From positions 1-22,507 of the forward strand of contig DPKT01000276.1 of NCBI GenBank assembly GCA_003542385.1: a stretch of 22,507 nt of DNA, written 5' to 3'. Source of the DNA: Desulfomicrobium sp. (lineage in GTDB: Bacteria > Desulfobacterota > Desulfovibrionia > Desulfovibrionales > Desulfomicrobiaceae). Of the stretch, positions 1 through 7,857 are shown piece after piece. A model generated the notes under the pieces. That model was not told the origin of the DNA and made no database searches. It saw only the letters and a list, made by a program, of their open reading frames with translations. The translations under genes were made by a program, and so were the position numbers. Positions within the stretch are counted from its first letter, which is position 1; each line of letters starts with the position of its first letter.

Positions 1-384
1 CTCGGCCTTGCGCGGGCGGCGGCTCTCCAGGTCCAAGCCGAACCACGCGCTCGTGCCCAGGGCGACCACCCGCCCCTCGCCGTCCAGAATGCGGAAGTCG
101 CGATGGCACAGCAGGCGCTCGGCGTGAGTCGGCCAGGTCTGGACCCGCAGCGTCTCGCCCAGGACGGGAAAACGCAGGACCTGCATGGCCTGTTCGCGCA
201 GGACCCAGGCGATGCCCAAACGCCCCAGCCTCGTCATGCCGAAGCCAAGACGTTCGGCGTGGCGCCCCGCGCTTTCCTGGGCGAAGCGGCACAGGGAGGT
301 GATGGTGCACTCGCCCGCGGGGCCGGTATGGTACAGCTGGACGGTCTTGTCCTGTTCAAAGAGAAAGCTGTCGGAAGTTGTCAT
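1..384 (-). CDS. Acyl-ACP thioesterase (FatA/FatB-like hotdog), C-terminus cut by window edge
   Basis: Minus-strand frame opening with ATG at 382-384 and running uninterrupted off the left edge (128 codons visible). The start reads MTTSDSFLFEQ. Recognisable hotdog-fold stretches follow, including SLCRFAQESAGRHAE, GIAWVLREQAM, LGETLRVQTWP and ALGTSAWFGLDL. This pattern (substrate-helix segment, then an 'RVQTWP' strand, then 'SAWFGLDLESRRP') is typical of acyl-ACP thioesterases, which release fatty acids from acyl carrier protein in the cytoplasm. An upstream ATG at 387-389 reads straight into a stop, which supports 384 as the start. The second hotdog half lies outside the window, so catalytic residues there cannot be checked. 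A related 4-hydroxybenzoyl-CoA-type thioesterase is the main alternative. The gene is divergent from the diguanylate cyclase, with about 215 nt between them. Confidence 0.82.
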   Translation of the reverse strand, partial: MTTSDSFLFEQDKTVQLYHTGPAGECTITSLCRFAQESAGRHAERLGFGMTRLGRLGIAWVLREQAMQVLRFPVLGETLRVQTWPTHAERLLCHRDFRILDGEGRVVALGTSAWFGLDLESRRPRKAE

Positions 385-497
385 GGCATGTCCTTGCAAC
401 ATTTTTTGTCCAGCGCAGGTAGCCCGTTTTTCCGGCGGCGGCAAGAAGCGGCAGGCTTCTTCATCTACGATGGCCATGTTCAGACCGACGCTCTCGG

Positions 498-526
498 TTG
501 CATGAAAAGGCGAATGCGACTACATG
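498..526 (+). promoter_or_regulatory. Possible sigma-70-type promoter for the GGDEF gene
   Basis: TTGCAT (498-503), a 17-nt spacer, then TACATG (521-526). The -35 and the spacing are good; the -10 is poor. It lies in the 215-nt divergent gap about 70 nt before the preferred start. An AAGAAGC/GCTTCTT inverted repeat (443-461) lies further upstream, with no T-run. This is a weak pattern call. Confidence 0.3.
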
Positions 527-599
527 ATTAAGGAGAACACACAGCAGGCAACGCCCCATGATCCGCGCCACGCTGCGGCAACCCTCCAGGAGCGACACA

Positions 600-1529
600 T
601 TGTCCCACGCGCCCAGCAACCAGACGATCCTGATCGTCGACGATGAGCCCATCAACATCAAGGCGCTCCAGCTCGTCCTCGGGGACGAACACAACCTCGT
701 CTTCGCCACGACCGGGGAGATGGCCCTGGAGATGGCCGCCAACGACCCGCAGCCCGACCTCATCCTCATGGACATCGTCATGCCCGGCCTGGACGGTTTC
801 GAGGTCTGCGAACGGCTCAAGAACAACGCCCGGACGCGGGACATTCCCGTGGTCTTCCTCACGGCCAGATGGGAGACGAGCGAGGAAGCCAGGGGGCTGG
901 AGCTCGGGGCCGTGGACTACATCCGCAAGCCTTTCAGCCCTCCCATCATCAAGGCCCGCATCCGCAACCATCTCGAACTGAAAAAGACCCGGGACCTTCT
1001 CGAAAACCTGTCCACCCTCGACGGCCTGACCAACATCCCCAACCGGCGCCGCTTCGACGAGATATTCGCCCACGAGTGGAACAGGGCTGTCCGCAACAAG
1101 GCCCCCCTTTCCCTGCTCTTCATCGACATCGACCACTTCAAGAACTACAATGACTGCTACGGCCACCTGGCCGGGGACGACTGCCTCAAGGCCGTGGCCA
1201 GGGTCCTGCAATCCTCTCTGGGGCGCGCCGCCGACTTTCTGGCCCGCTTCGGGGGGGAAGAGTTCATCATCCTGCTTCCAGACACGCGGGAAAACGGCTG
1301 CCGCTACCTGGCCGAGGCCATCCGCAGCGCCGTTGAAAAGCTGGACATCGAGCACAAGGCTTCGCCCGTGGCCGACCACATCACCGTGTCCATCGGCGCG
1401 GTGACATGCGTCGACGTCACGGACTGCGACCGCGACCGTCTGCTCGAACACGCCGACAGGCTGCTCTACCAGGCCAAGCACGAGGGCCGGAACAGGGTCA
1501 CGTCGCAGACCGTGACAAACCAGTCATGA
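600..1529 (+). CDS. Response regulator with GGDEF output (PleD-like diguanylate cyclase)
   Basis: Predicted to make the second messenger c-di-GMP from GTP when its receiver is phosphorylated. Numbered from the upstream ATG at 558, the receiver spans about residues 23-140, with acidic pocket VDDE (27-30), phospho-acceptor D72 (LMDIVMPG), T102 and K124. The GGDEF domain spans about 150-310. It has active-site GGEEF (232-236) and an intact allosteric I-site RAAD (223-226) exactly five residues before it, so catalytic activity and product inhibition are both expected. I chose the TTG at 600 as start because AGGAG (588-592) lies 7 nt before it, and the protein then begins just before the receiver. 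ATG 558 is in frame and would add 14 unconserved residues with a poor ribosome site. No kinase is adjacent. The DJ-1 gene follows after 43 nt and is probably co-transcribed. Confidence 0.92.
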   Translation: MSHAPSNQTILIVDDEPINIKALQLVLGDEHNLVFATTGEMALEMAANDPQPDLILMDIVMPGLDGFEVCERLKNNARTRDIPVVFLTARWETSEEARGLELGAVDYIRKPFSPPIIKARIRNHLELKKTRDLLENLSTLDGLTNIPNRRRFDEIFAHEWNRAVRNKAPLSLLFIDIDHFKNYNDCYGHLAGDDCLKAVARVLQSSLGRAADFLARFGGEEFIILLPDTRENGCRYLAEAIRSAVEKLDIEHKASPVADHITVSIGAVTCVDVTDCDRDRLLEHADRLLYQAKHEGRNRVTSQTVTNQS

Positions 1530-1572
1530 ACCAACGGGGACCGCGAGCGCCCCGAACCGCACGGAGGACAGG

Positions 1573-2094
1573 ATGGAACTTTCAGGAAAGCGTTTCGTCA
1601 TTCTGGTCGACACTCAGTTCAACGATCACGAATTCTGGTATCCGTATTTCCGCCTGAAGGAGGCGGGCGCCGCAGTGACCGTCGTAGCTTCCTCGGCGGG
1701 CAAGACCTACGAGGGCAAGTACGGCACCCCGGCCAAGGCGGACAAGACACCGGCCGAGATCAGCGTCGCGGACTATGCGGGCATCATCATTCCCGGCGGC
1801 TACGCCCCCGACCACATGCGCCGCGACCAGAACATGGTCAGCCTGGTGCGCGCCTTCGACCAGCAGGGCAAGATCGTGGCGGCCATCTGCCATGCCGGTT
1901 GGATGCTCGTCTCGGCAGGCGTCCTCAAGGGCCGCACCGTGACCTCGTTCTTCGCCATCAAGGACGACCTGGTCAACGCCGGGGCCACGTGGCGCGACAA
2001 TGAAGTCGTCACCGACCGCAACATGATCACGAGCCGCACGCCAGAAGACCTGCCCGCCTTCATGCGGACCATCATCGCCGCCTGCAAGGGCTGA
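1573..2094 (+). CDS. DJ-1/PfpI family protein (class I glutamine amidotransferase-like)
   Basis: A 173-aa single-domain cytoplasmic protein of the usual PfpI length. The nucleophile elbow AICHAG places the catalytic Cys at C106, followed by H107. The conserved Glu of the family is E20 (NDHEFWYP). The oxyanion/loop segment IIIPGGYAPD is present at 71-80, and the C-terminal block SFFAIKDDLVNAGATW is very close to archaeal PfpI/YhbO proteins. Family members have been described as peptidases, deglycases or stress chaperones; the sequence does not decide which. GGAGG (1563-1567) sits 5 nt before the ATG. The gene is second in a likely two-gene unit after the diguanylate cyclase and is closed by the hairpin at 2128-2174. 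It is related to stress-response proteins but has no visible functional link to its neighbours. Confidence 0.92.
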   Translation: MELSGKRFVILVDTQFNDHEFWYPYFRLKEAGAAVTVVASSAGKTYEGKYGTPAKADKTPAEISVADYAGIIIPGGYAPDHMRRDQNMVSLVRAFDQQGKIVAAICHAGWMLVSAGVLKGRTVTSFFAIKDDLVNAGATWRDNEVVTDRNMITSRTPEDLPAFMRTIIAACKG

Positions 2095-2127
2095 TCGTCG
2101 AATAGGCTCCCCGGTCGTCCGACAACG

Positions 2128-2174
2128 AAAAAAGCCATGGCCCGCACCTGCTGCGGCCATGGCTTTTCTTTTTC
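2128..2174. terminator. Bidirectional Rho-independent terminator
   Basis: Perfect 13-bp inverted repeat AAAAGCCATGGCC (2130-2142) / GGCCATGGCTTTT (2155-2167) around a 12-nt loop. There is a T-rich tail on the plus strand (CTTTTCTTTTT) and a T6 tail on the minus strand (complement of A6 at 2128-2133). It sits between convergent genes, 34 nt after the DJ-1 gene and 19 nt after the receiver-CBS gene, so it can end both transcripts. Confidence 0.9.
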
Positions 2175-2192
2175 ACGACCCGGGAAATCGTG

Positions 2193-3104
2193 TCAGCGGA
2201 CCAGATCGCGATGCAGGATGAGGCGGGAAATTTCCTGAAACAGCTCCTGCTCCCTCACGACGCCAATGATCCTGCCGTCGCGCTCCACGGCCACGCGACG
2301 TCGGTTTTCCTCGCACAGCAGGAACGCCACGTGCATGAGGTTCGCCTCGCAGTTCACGACCGGAGACCTCGGGTTCATGATGTCGCGCACCTTCATGGAT
2401 TCCAGTGCACGCGCTCTCGTGTTGAAAAAACCAGTCCAGAACATGGGCGAGAACTTCGTGCACGGCAGCAGGGAACCGTCCTCGGCCAGGAGGTGAGCCG
2501 GAATCATGGCCTGGATGAGGTTGCGCATGGTCAGTACTCCCACCAGCTCATCCCTGTCGAAAACGAGCACCGCGCGGTGCCCGGATTCCATGACGAGCCC
2601 CGAAGAGACGAAGTTCTCGAAGGACTTGCCGAGGGCCTCGATGCCCTCCCGGACCGTGCACGATGCCTGCACGCACGTATACCGCTCAATGGGGATCATG
2701 ACCTCCGTGACCTTCCGTTCCCTGGGCGGGCCGCTTTTCGGGGCGGTCACGGCGTCATGGATGCGTCCCACGAGAACGTCCAGGTCGCACGGCTTGCAGA
2801 GGAAGTCGAAGGCGCCTGCCTGCAGGGCCTTGCGCGCCCCCTCCTCCTCGCCGTGCCCGGTGAAGATGATCACCCTGGTTCCTGGCTTCATGGCCAGAAT
2901 GCGCGGCAGGGCCTCATCCCCGCTCAGGCCGGGCATGCGGATGTCGAGGAGGACGACGTCCGGGGACATGGTCTGCAGCAGATCCAGCACCTGGTCCCCG
3001 TTCTCGGCCGGAGTCACGAAGAATCCCTTGAGTTCCAGAATCTTTCCGATTGTCGCCCGAAAACGGGCTTCGTCGTCCGCGACGACGACATGCGGCCTGC
3101 TCAC
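2193..3104 (-). CDS. Response regulator fused to a pair of CBS domains
   Basis: 303 aa, last gene of the long minus-strand run. The receiver is at residues 1-120: acidic pocket ADDE, phospho-acceptor D54 (LLDIRMPG), T82 and K104. Two CBS-type modules follow at about 131-200 (VTEVMIPIERYTCVQ ... LVGVLTMRNLIQ) and 235-300 (KVRDIMNPRSPVV ... IIGVVREQELF). CBS pairs generally bind adenine nucleotides or related ligands, so this protein may integrate phosphorylation with energy status. It has no DNA-binding or enzymatic output. The start is a GTG at 3102-3104 with GGGAGG just upstream; it lies 30 nt after the previous receiver gene. The partner is probably one of the two upstream kinases. The linker between the CBS modules (about 200-235, with LLPCTKFSPMFWTGFF) is unusually aromatic. 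Confidence 0.88.
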   Translation of the reverse strand: MSRPHVVVADDEARFRATIGKILELKGFFVTPAENGDQVLDLLQTMSPDVVLLDIRMPGLSGDEALPRILAMKPGTRVIIFTGHGEEEGARKALQAGAFDFLCKPCDLDVLVGRIHDAVTAPKSGPPRERKVTEVMIPIERYTCVQASCTVREGIEALGKSFENFVSSGLVMESGHRAVLVFDRDELVGVLTMRNLIQAMIPAHLLAEDGSLLPCTKFSPMFWTGFFNTRARALESMKVRDIMNPRSPVVNCEANLMHVAFLLCEENRRRVAVERDGRIIGVVREQELFQEISRLILHRDLVR

Positions 3105-3134
3105 TTCGCGCCTCCCGCCGTGTGGCTCCCGGCT

Positions 3135-3527
3135 TCAACGCGCCGGGGACAGTTTCCATATTTCATAAGCCGTCCTGACCCGTTCCATGAGATGCGACAT
3201 GTCCACGGGCTTGACCAGGAAATCGAACGCGCCCCTGGTCAGGCACGCCGCCGCGTCGTCCGCCGAAGCGTGCCCCGTGAGGATGATGACCTGCACGGCC
3301 GGGTGATGATCCCTGATCTTTCCGAGCACTTCCTGTCCGTTCATGCCCGGCATCTTCAGGTCCAGGACGACGACCTGACACATCCTCTGACGCAGCAGAT
3401 CGACCGCATCCTGACCCGTGGTGCAGAGTTCGACGTCGAACCCGCAGCGTCGGAGCACTTTTGCCGCGGTCTGCAGATAGCTTTCCTCGTCGTCCACAAG
3501 CAGGACCCGCAACGAATCGTCCGCCAC
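3135..3527 (-). CDS. Single-domain response regulator (CheY/Spo0F-like)
   Basis: About 130 aa holding only a receiver: LLVDDEES acidic pocket, phospho-acceptor Asp in VVVLDLKMPGMNG (D56 from the chosen start), Thr in IILTGHAS, and the conserved Lys in FLVKPVDM. There is no output domain, so it acts either as a phosphorelay intermediate or by protein contact. The frame is open further upstream, to an ATG at 3647, but that would overlap the end of kinase 2 by about 80 nt. The GTG at 3525-3527 has GAGGTGA just before it and gives a normal receiver N-terminus; GTG at 3554 is the alternative. It follows kinase 2 (stop at 3565) and is probably its partner. Confidence 0.88.
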   Translation of the reverse strand: MADDSLRVLLVDDEESYLQTAAKVLRRCGFDVELCTTGQDAVDLLRQRMCQVVVLDLKMPGMNGQEVLGKIRDHHPAVQVIILTGHASADDAAACLTRGAFDFLVKPVDMSHLMERVRTAYEIWKLSPAR

Positions 3528-3564
3528 GTTCACCTCAACGTTGATCTGATTCACCTGAATGCGC

Positions 3565-5244
3565 TCACGGGGCCTGCGACGGCACCCTGGGCAGAAGAAC
3601 AAAAAACGTCGACCCCTGTCCCTTGACGCTTTCGAAGTCCAGAACACCCTTCATGCTCGTGACGATGCCGTGGCATACGGACAGACCCAGACCCGTGCCG
3701 CTGCCTGCGGGCTTGGTGGTGAAAAAGGGCGTGAAGATGAGGGACTGCTGTTCATGGCCGATGCCGACACCGTTGTCCGCGATGGCGATGCGCACCTTGT
3801 CCTCGCCCTCCGGCGCACACGACAGGACGATCTCGCCCGGTCTCGCCCCGCCGGTCTCGCCGATTGCGTAGATGGCGTTGTTGAGGAGGTTGAGCAGCAC
3901 CTGCTGCAGGCGGCCCGGGTCCACGTGCACGATGAGCCGGGACGGGGATATGTTCAGCTTGAGCGCGATATTGTTGAGCTGAAGCTTCTTCTGGACCATG
4001 GTCAGCACTTCGGGGACGAACCTGGCCAGATCGATGTTCTGCTCTTCGGTATTGCCGGCCCGACCAAAACTCAGGATCGAATGCGTGATGCGCGCGCACC
4101 TGTCGACCTGCTGCTTGATCTGCCCCACGCTGGCCATGATCTCGTCGACGTCCTTGAGCGCGTCCCGGTCATCCCCGGCGCGGGTCCTGAACTCCTGCAG
4201 GAGCATGTCTATGTATGCCTGTTCGCTCTTCATGATCTGCAGGGGGTTGTTGATCTCATGCGCGAACCCCGCGGCCATCTCCCCCAGTTCGGCAAGCCGG
4301 CCGGCACGGTAGAGCTGCTCACGCAGCTTCTCCCTCTCCTCGTCGCGCATCAGGAGCATCTTCTCCACGTACGCGGTCAGGTACAGCGAGGACAAAAAAA
4401 CCACGATGCCGCCGAACAGGACGGACAGCCCCACGAAAAGCACGGCTGAACGGGTGGCCCCGAAAAGCGTGGGCGCCAACTCGCGCGTGACCACCACCCA
4501 TCCGCCGTTGCGCATGACGCCGCTGGCATAGGACACGCCCGAGTCCTGATCCAGGAAGGCGGACCCGACGCGCTCCGGGAACACCGGGCCTGCCAGATCC
4601 CTGTCCCGGGTCAGGATCTGCCCTCCGCTGCCGGCCATGATGTCCCCGTCCCTACCGACGAGAAGGACGTCCACGCCGCTCACGCGGGAGGCCATGAGCA
4701 TGCGGGTCAGGACTTCCGGGGCCACGGACACCCGCAGGACCGTGGCCCCGCCGCCAGATTCCAGGCGCCGCGCCAGCACGAAATGGGGCAGGCCCATCTG
4801 TCCCGCCATGACCCCGCTGACGCTGCTCCCGTTTTCGAGGGACTCCTCGAGCCAGCGCCCGGGCAGGATGTGCCCGCCTTTGTAGACCCTCGGCCCGGCG
4901 TAGGCCAGGACCTCTCCCTCCTGGTCCACCAAGGCGACGTCGACCACTTCCCCGCGCTTGTCGTGAAGAGAGTCCAGCACGTTCCGGAGGGAAGCGTCGC
5001 CCGGACCGACCTGCCCCTGCACAAGGGTCAGGTCGCCGAGAAAATCGTCGAGGTAGCGGTCCAGGATGGTTACGTACTGCGTGGTCAGGAGGGAGAGCCT
5101 GCTGAGCGTGCTCTGCTGGACATGACTCCAGAAAAGGTAGCCCCCCGTGCCCAGGGCGAGGACCACGGGAACGAAAGGGGCTACGAGCAACGCGACGAAA
5201 AAATTGCGTTTTATGGTTTGGCGTGTGTACTGGCGCATATGCAC
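3565..5244 (-). CDS. Membrane sensor histidine kinase 2 (Cache-like sensor, HisKA-HATPase)
   Basis: 559 aa. TM1 is at about 14-38; an extracytoplasmic sensor of about 225 residues with the PAS/Cache-like segments VDVALVDQEGEVLAYAG and VDVLLVGRDGDIM comes next; TM2 is at about 267-290. After a charged helix the HisKA box FAHEINNPL gives phospho-acceptor H329. The ATPase part has N456 (LLNLLNNAI), the G1 box DNGVGIG (490-496), FTPFFTTK, and the G2 box GSGTGLGLS (514-522). All catalytic motifs are intact, so it should autophosphorylate. No classical HAMP domain stands out. The chosen start is GTG at 5242-5244; an ATG two codons on (5238) is equally plausible. It starts 3 nt after the stop of the preceding receiver, implying translational coupling. 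The signal sensed is unknown. Confidence 0.92.
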   Translation of the reverse strand: MHMRQYTRQTIKRNFFVALLVAPFVPVVLALGTGGYLFWSHVQQSTLSRLSLLTTQYVTILDRYLDDFLGDLTLVQGQVGPGDASLRNVLDSLHDKRGEVVDVALVDQEGEVLAYAGPRVYKGGHILPGRWLEESLENGSSVSGVMAGQMGLPHFVLARRLESGGGATVLRVSVAPEVLTRMLMASRVSGVDVLLVGRDGDIMAGSGGQILTRDRDLAGPVFPERVGSAFLDQDSGVSYASGVMRNGGWVVVTRELAPTLFGATRSAVLFVGLSVLFGGIVVFLSSLYLTAYVEKMLLMRDEEREKLREQLYRAGRLAELGEMAAGFAHEINNPLQIMKSEQAYIDMLLQEFRTRAGDDRDALKDVDEIMASVGQIKQQVDRCARITHSILSFGRAGNTEEQNIDLARFVPEVLTMVQKKLQLNNIALKLNISPSRLIVHVDPGRLQQVLLNLLNNAIYAIGETGGARPGEIVLSCAPEGEDKVRIAIADNGVGIGHEQQSLIFTPFFTTKPAGSGTGLGLSVCHGIVTSMKGVLDFESVKGQGSTFFVLLPRVPSQAP

Positions 5245-5247
5245 CCG

Positions 5248-5661
5248 TCAGCGGAGGCCGCTTTCCTCGAAGGCCCTGTAGGCCGTCTCCACGACGATCT
5301 TCAGCGACACGGGCTTGAGCAGGTACGCATAGGCGCCGTATGCCATGCCGCGCATGCCCAACTCTTCGCCGCCGTGTCCGGAGAGCAGGATGACCTGCGT
5401 CCTGGGCCAGCCGAGCTTGATCTCGCGCAGGGTTTCGATGCCGTCCATGCCGGGCATCATGACATCGAGGACGACGACGTCGAAACGCTCTTTCTGGAGA
5501 AGCCGCAAGGCTTCCTGGCCGCCGCCGACGCCCGTGACCTCGAACCCTCTGCGTTCGAGGCGTTTGACCAGGGTTTCCATGAAATCCAGCTCGTCATCGA
5601 CCACCAACACTCTCGGCCCGGCATGCACGGGCACGATCTGGACGCCGTTTTTTTCAGTCAT
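5248..5661 (-). CDS. Single-domain response regulator
   Basis: 137 aa consisting only of a receiver with a short N-terminal tail. VVDDELDF is the acidic pocket, D66 (VVVLDVMMPGMDG) the phospho-acceptor, S94 (ILLSGHGG) the switch residue and K116 (YLLKPVSL) the conserved lysine. The ATG at 5659-5661 overlaps the end of kinase 1 by 8 nt, so the two are translationally coupled and very likely partners. There is no DNA-binding or enzymatic output. It lies between the two kinase genes and could also carry phosphate to kinase 2 or its receivers, but neither kinase has an Hpt domain. Confidence 0.92.
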   Translation of the reverse strand: MTEKNGVQIVPVHAGPRVLVVDDELDFMETLVKRLERRGFEVTGVGGGQEALRLLQKERFDVVVLDVMMPGMDGIETLREIKLGWPRTQVILLSGHGGEELGMRGMAYGAYAYLLKPVSLKIVVETAYRAFEESGLR

Positions 5662-7312
5662 GGTGTTTCACCGGCAGGAGAATTGTGAATTCGGTTCCCG
5701 TTCCGACCTTGCTTTCGAAGCGGATGCTGCCTCCGAGCTTGTTGATGATGGAGTAACTGATGGACAGGCCCAGGCCCGTGCCCTCGCCGACCTTCTTGGT
5801 GGTGAAGAACGGGTCGAAAATCCGCCCCTGCACCTCCTTGTCCATGCCCGGACCGTCATCGCGGATGCCGATCCTGACCATCCTCGACTCCGCATCCACA
5901 CCCGTGGACACGGTGATGTGTCCATTGCGCCCGATGGCGTCGATGGCGTTGTTGAGCAGGTTGAGCAGGACCTGCTGTATCTGCGAAGCGTCTGACTGAA
6001 TGCTTGGAAGATCCGGCGACAGTTGCCAGATCATCTCGATGTCCCTGAACTTGATCTCGTTGTCGAGGAAGGTCAGGGTCTGCCTGATGACGTCGTTGAC
6101 GGAGATGTCGTTGCAGACCGGCTCCATGCGCCGCGCGAAGCCGAGCATCCTGTGCACGACGTTGCCAGCGCGCTCCACGTGCTGCTCGATCTTGGCCACG
6201 GCGTCCTCGAACTCCTTGAAGTTGGGACTGGCCTGCACGTCCTCCTCCTCCAACAGATCGCGCATCCACCCCGCCTTCTCCCGGATGACGGCCAGGGGGT
6301 TGTTGACCTCGTGGGCCACACCGGCCGCCAGCTTGCCAAGGGCGGCCATCTTGCTGGACTGGATGAGTTCCTCGTTGAGCTGCGCCTGCTGCCGGTCGCT
6401 GCGTTCCTGCTGTGCGACGATCATGCGCGTGATCAGCAGGGTCCCGATGATGATGACGGCGACCCCGCCGCCCATGAGGCCCCAGGTCGCGGCCTGCGTC
6501 CTGAAAAGCGGTCTGAGCTCACCGTGCTGGTCCTCCTCGATGACCAGCAACCAGTCCTTCTGTTCGAGCCAGATGCCGCCCACGAAGATCTTCTTGTTGT
6601 TGATCTCGTGTTCCATGACCTTGGCGCCGGAAAACGAAGACCTGAGGAACGGGGCGTATATCTCCATGACCTTGTTGCCGAAGCGCGGGCGGGTCTGAAG
6701 CTCGCCGGCGCGGTTGACCAGGTATGCGTCGCCGAGGTCGCCGACCTGCAGCCAGCGCACCAGGGAATCGAAGATGTCCGAATCGATGGTCGCCCGCAGA
6801 ATCCAGACCTTGCCCTTCTCCTGCTTGGTAACGGCGATGATCATGTGCGGAAAGCCCCGAAATCCCTTGAACACGTCCGAGACGTAAACCTTGCGCACCA
6901 TGACCTCGTTGAACCACGTCTCGTTCCTGTAGTTGGCCTGCGACAGGTTGTAGGGTCCGGAATAGCTGACGTGCACCCCGTCCTCGTTGATCAGCCCGAG
7001 ATCGATGAAGGTCTTGGAGCTCATCTGCATGGTGTTCAGGATGCTCTCCAGCATGTCGGGCGAGGACAGGGCCTCGACGGAATGGGAGTTGGCGATGGTG
7101 CGCAGCTGGGCGACCTGCTCGCGCAGAAAGAGGTCGATGCCCTGCCGCTTGTTCTCTGCGAGGGTGGCGAGATTCGCCTGGACCTTGGAGTGATAGGTTT
7201 CGGCGAACATGGAATACATGGTCACGCCCAGCACGATGAGCGGGATGAGGGAAAAGCCCAGGGCCGTTACGGCTATCTTCGTTCCAAGATCCTTGAGCCC
7301 GAAAGCTGGCAT
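5654..7312 (-). CDS. Membrane sensor histidine kinase 1 (double-Cache sensor, HisKA-HATPase)
   Basis: 552 aa. TM1 is at about 14-36 and TM2 at about 276-298. The intervening periplasmic region of about 240 residues has double-Cache features: a long first helix (QGIDLFLREQVAQLRTIA), TFIDLGLINEDGVHVSYSGPY, the hallmark NYRNETWFNEVM/VYVSDVF segment, and a second half with GDAYLVNRAGELQTRPRFG. Such domains bind small periplasmic ligands. The cytoplasmic part holds GVAHEVNNPL (H334), N455, the DDGPGM box (485-490), FDPFFTTK and GEGTGLGLS (509-517), all intact. It lies 110 nt after the upstream receiver gene; that gap holds a hairpin. It overlaps the downstream receiver by 8 nt. The ligand is unknown; the upstream permease and lipoprotein genes suggest it monitors a transported solute. 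Confidence 0.93.
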   Translation of the reverse strand: MPAFGLKDLGTKIAVTALGFSLIPLIVLGVTMYSMFAETYHSKVQANLATLAENKRQGIDLFLREQVAQLRTIANSHSVEALSSPDMLESILNTMQMSSKTFIDLGLINEDGVHVSYSGPYNLSQANYRNETWFNEVMVRKVYVSDVFKGFRGFPHMIIAVTKQEKGKVWILRATIDSDIFDSLVRWLQVGDLGDAYLVNRAGELQTRPRFGNKVMEIYAPFLRSSFSGAKVMEHEINNKKIFVGGIWLEQKDWLLVIEEDQHGELRPLFRTQAATWGLMGGGVAVIIIGTLLITRMIVAQQERSDRQQAQLNEELIQSSKMAALGKLAAGVAHEVNNPLAVIREKAGWMRDLLEEEDVQASPNFKEFEDAVAKIEQHVERAGNVVHRMLGFARRMEPVCNDISVNDVIRQTLTFLDNEIKFRDIEMIWQLSPDLPSIQSDASQIQQVLLNLLNNAIDAIGRNGHITVSTGVDAESRMVRIGIRDDGPGMDKEVQGRIFDPFFTTKKVGEGTGLGLSISYSIINKLGGSIRFESKVGTGTEFTILLPVKHHD

Positions 7313-7385
7313 ACATTACACCCCGTCTTGGTGTTTCGCCGCACGGACGGCATCGGGAAGCGGCGCCGCCTGAAAGCTCTTGGCA

Positions 7386-7416
7386 CCTTGCGTGCGGCGT
7401 TCGCGCCGTGGCAAGG
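7386..7416 (-). promoter_or_regulatory. Hairpin in the gap between a receiver gene and kinase 1
   Basis: Outer stem CCTTGC (7386-7391) / GCAAGG (7411-7416), with an inner GGCG-TTCG-CGCC stem-loop on the plus strand (loop CGAA in the minus-strand mRNA). It sits just after the stop at 7423 and has no T-run, so it is more likely an RNA stability or processing element than a terminator. Confidence 0.4.
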
Positions 7417-7422
7417 ACTCGC

Positions 7423-7842
7423 TCATGTTTTTCCCACCTGCGCTTTGGCAAACCGCAACGCGAGCAGCCTGTCGTAAAGCATGTCGATGCGTTCGAGCAA
7501 TTCGTCGACGGAACAGGGTTTGAGCAGAAAATCGTTGGCGCCCCCACGCATGGCGTCAAGGGCGATGTCGGTATGGGCGTGTCCCGACAGGATGATCACC
7601 CCGAAGTCGTCTCCCTTGAGGCGGCGCATTTCCCGCAGGACCTCCACGCCGTCCAACCCGGGCATCCTGATGTCCAGGATGACTATGTCCACCGGATTGG
7701 CGGCGAACCAGTCCAGGCCGTCCCGGCCCGAATGAGCCGTGGCCACGTCAAGCTTCCTGCGGCGCAGAAACTTGGTGATCGTGGCCAGGAACTGTTCCTC
7801 GTCGTCCACGAACAGGAGCTTGCAGTCTTCAAGGGAACTCAT
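7423..7842 (-). CDS. Single-domain response regulator
   Basis: 139 aa, a receiver only: FVDDEEQF acidic pocket, D57 (IVILDIRMPGLDG), Ser switch residue in IILSGHAH, and Lys in FLLKPCSV. It has a very strong ribosome site (CCGGAGGAG a few bases before the ATG at 7840-7842) and follows the 266-aa membrane protein by 15 nt. It is the first of four receivers in the run and precedes kinase 1. Like the others it has no output domain. It may be a phosphate sink, a relay intermediate, or a regulator of a protein such as the permease. Confidence 0.92.
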   Translation of the reverse strand: MSSLEDCKLLFVDDEEQFLATITKFLRRRKLDVATAHSGRDGLDWFAANPVDIVILDIRMPGLDGVEVLREMRRLKGDDFGVIILSGHAHTDIALDAMRGGANDFLLKPCSVDELLERIDMLYDRLLALRFAKAQVGKT

Positions 7843-7857
7843 GTCTCCTCCGGAGGT

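Noticed and set aside
7382..7395. TGGCAC followed by TTGC-like bases on the plus strand, resembling a sigma-54 site
   Set aside because: The spacing to the -12 element is wrong, and it would read against the operon into no gene start.
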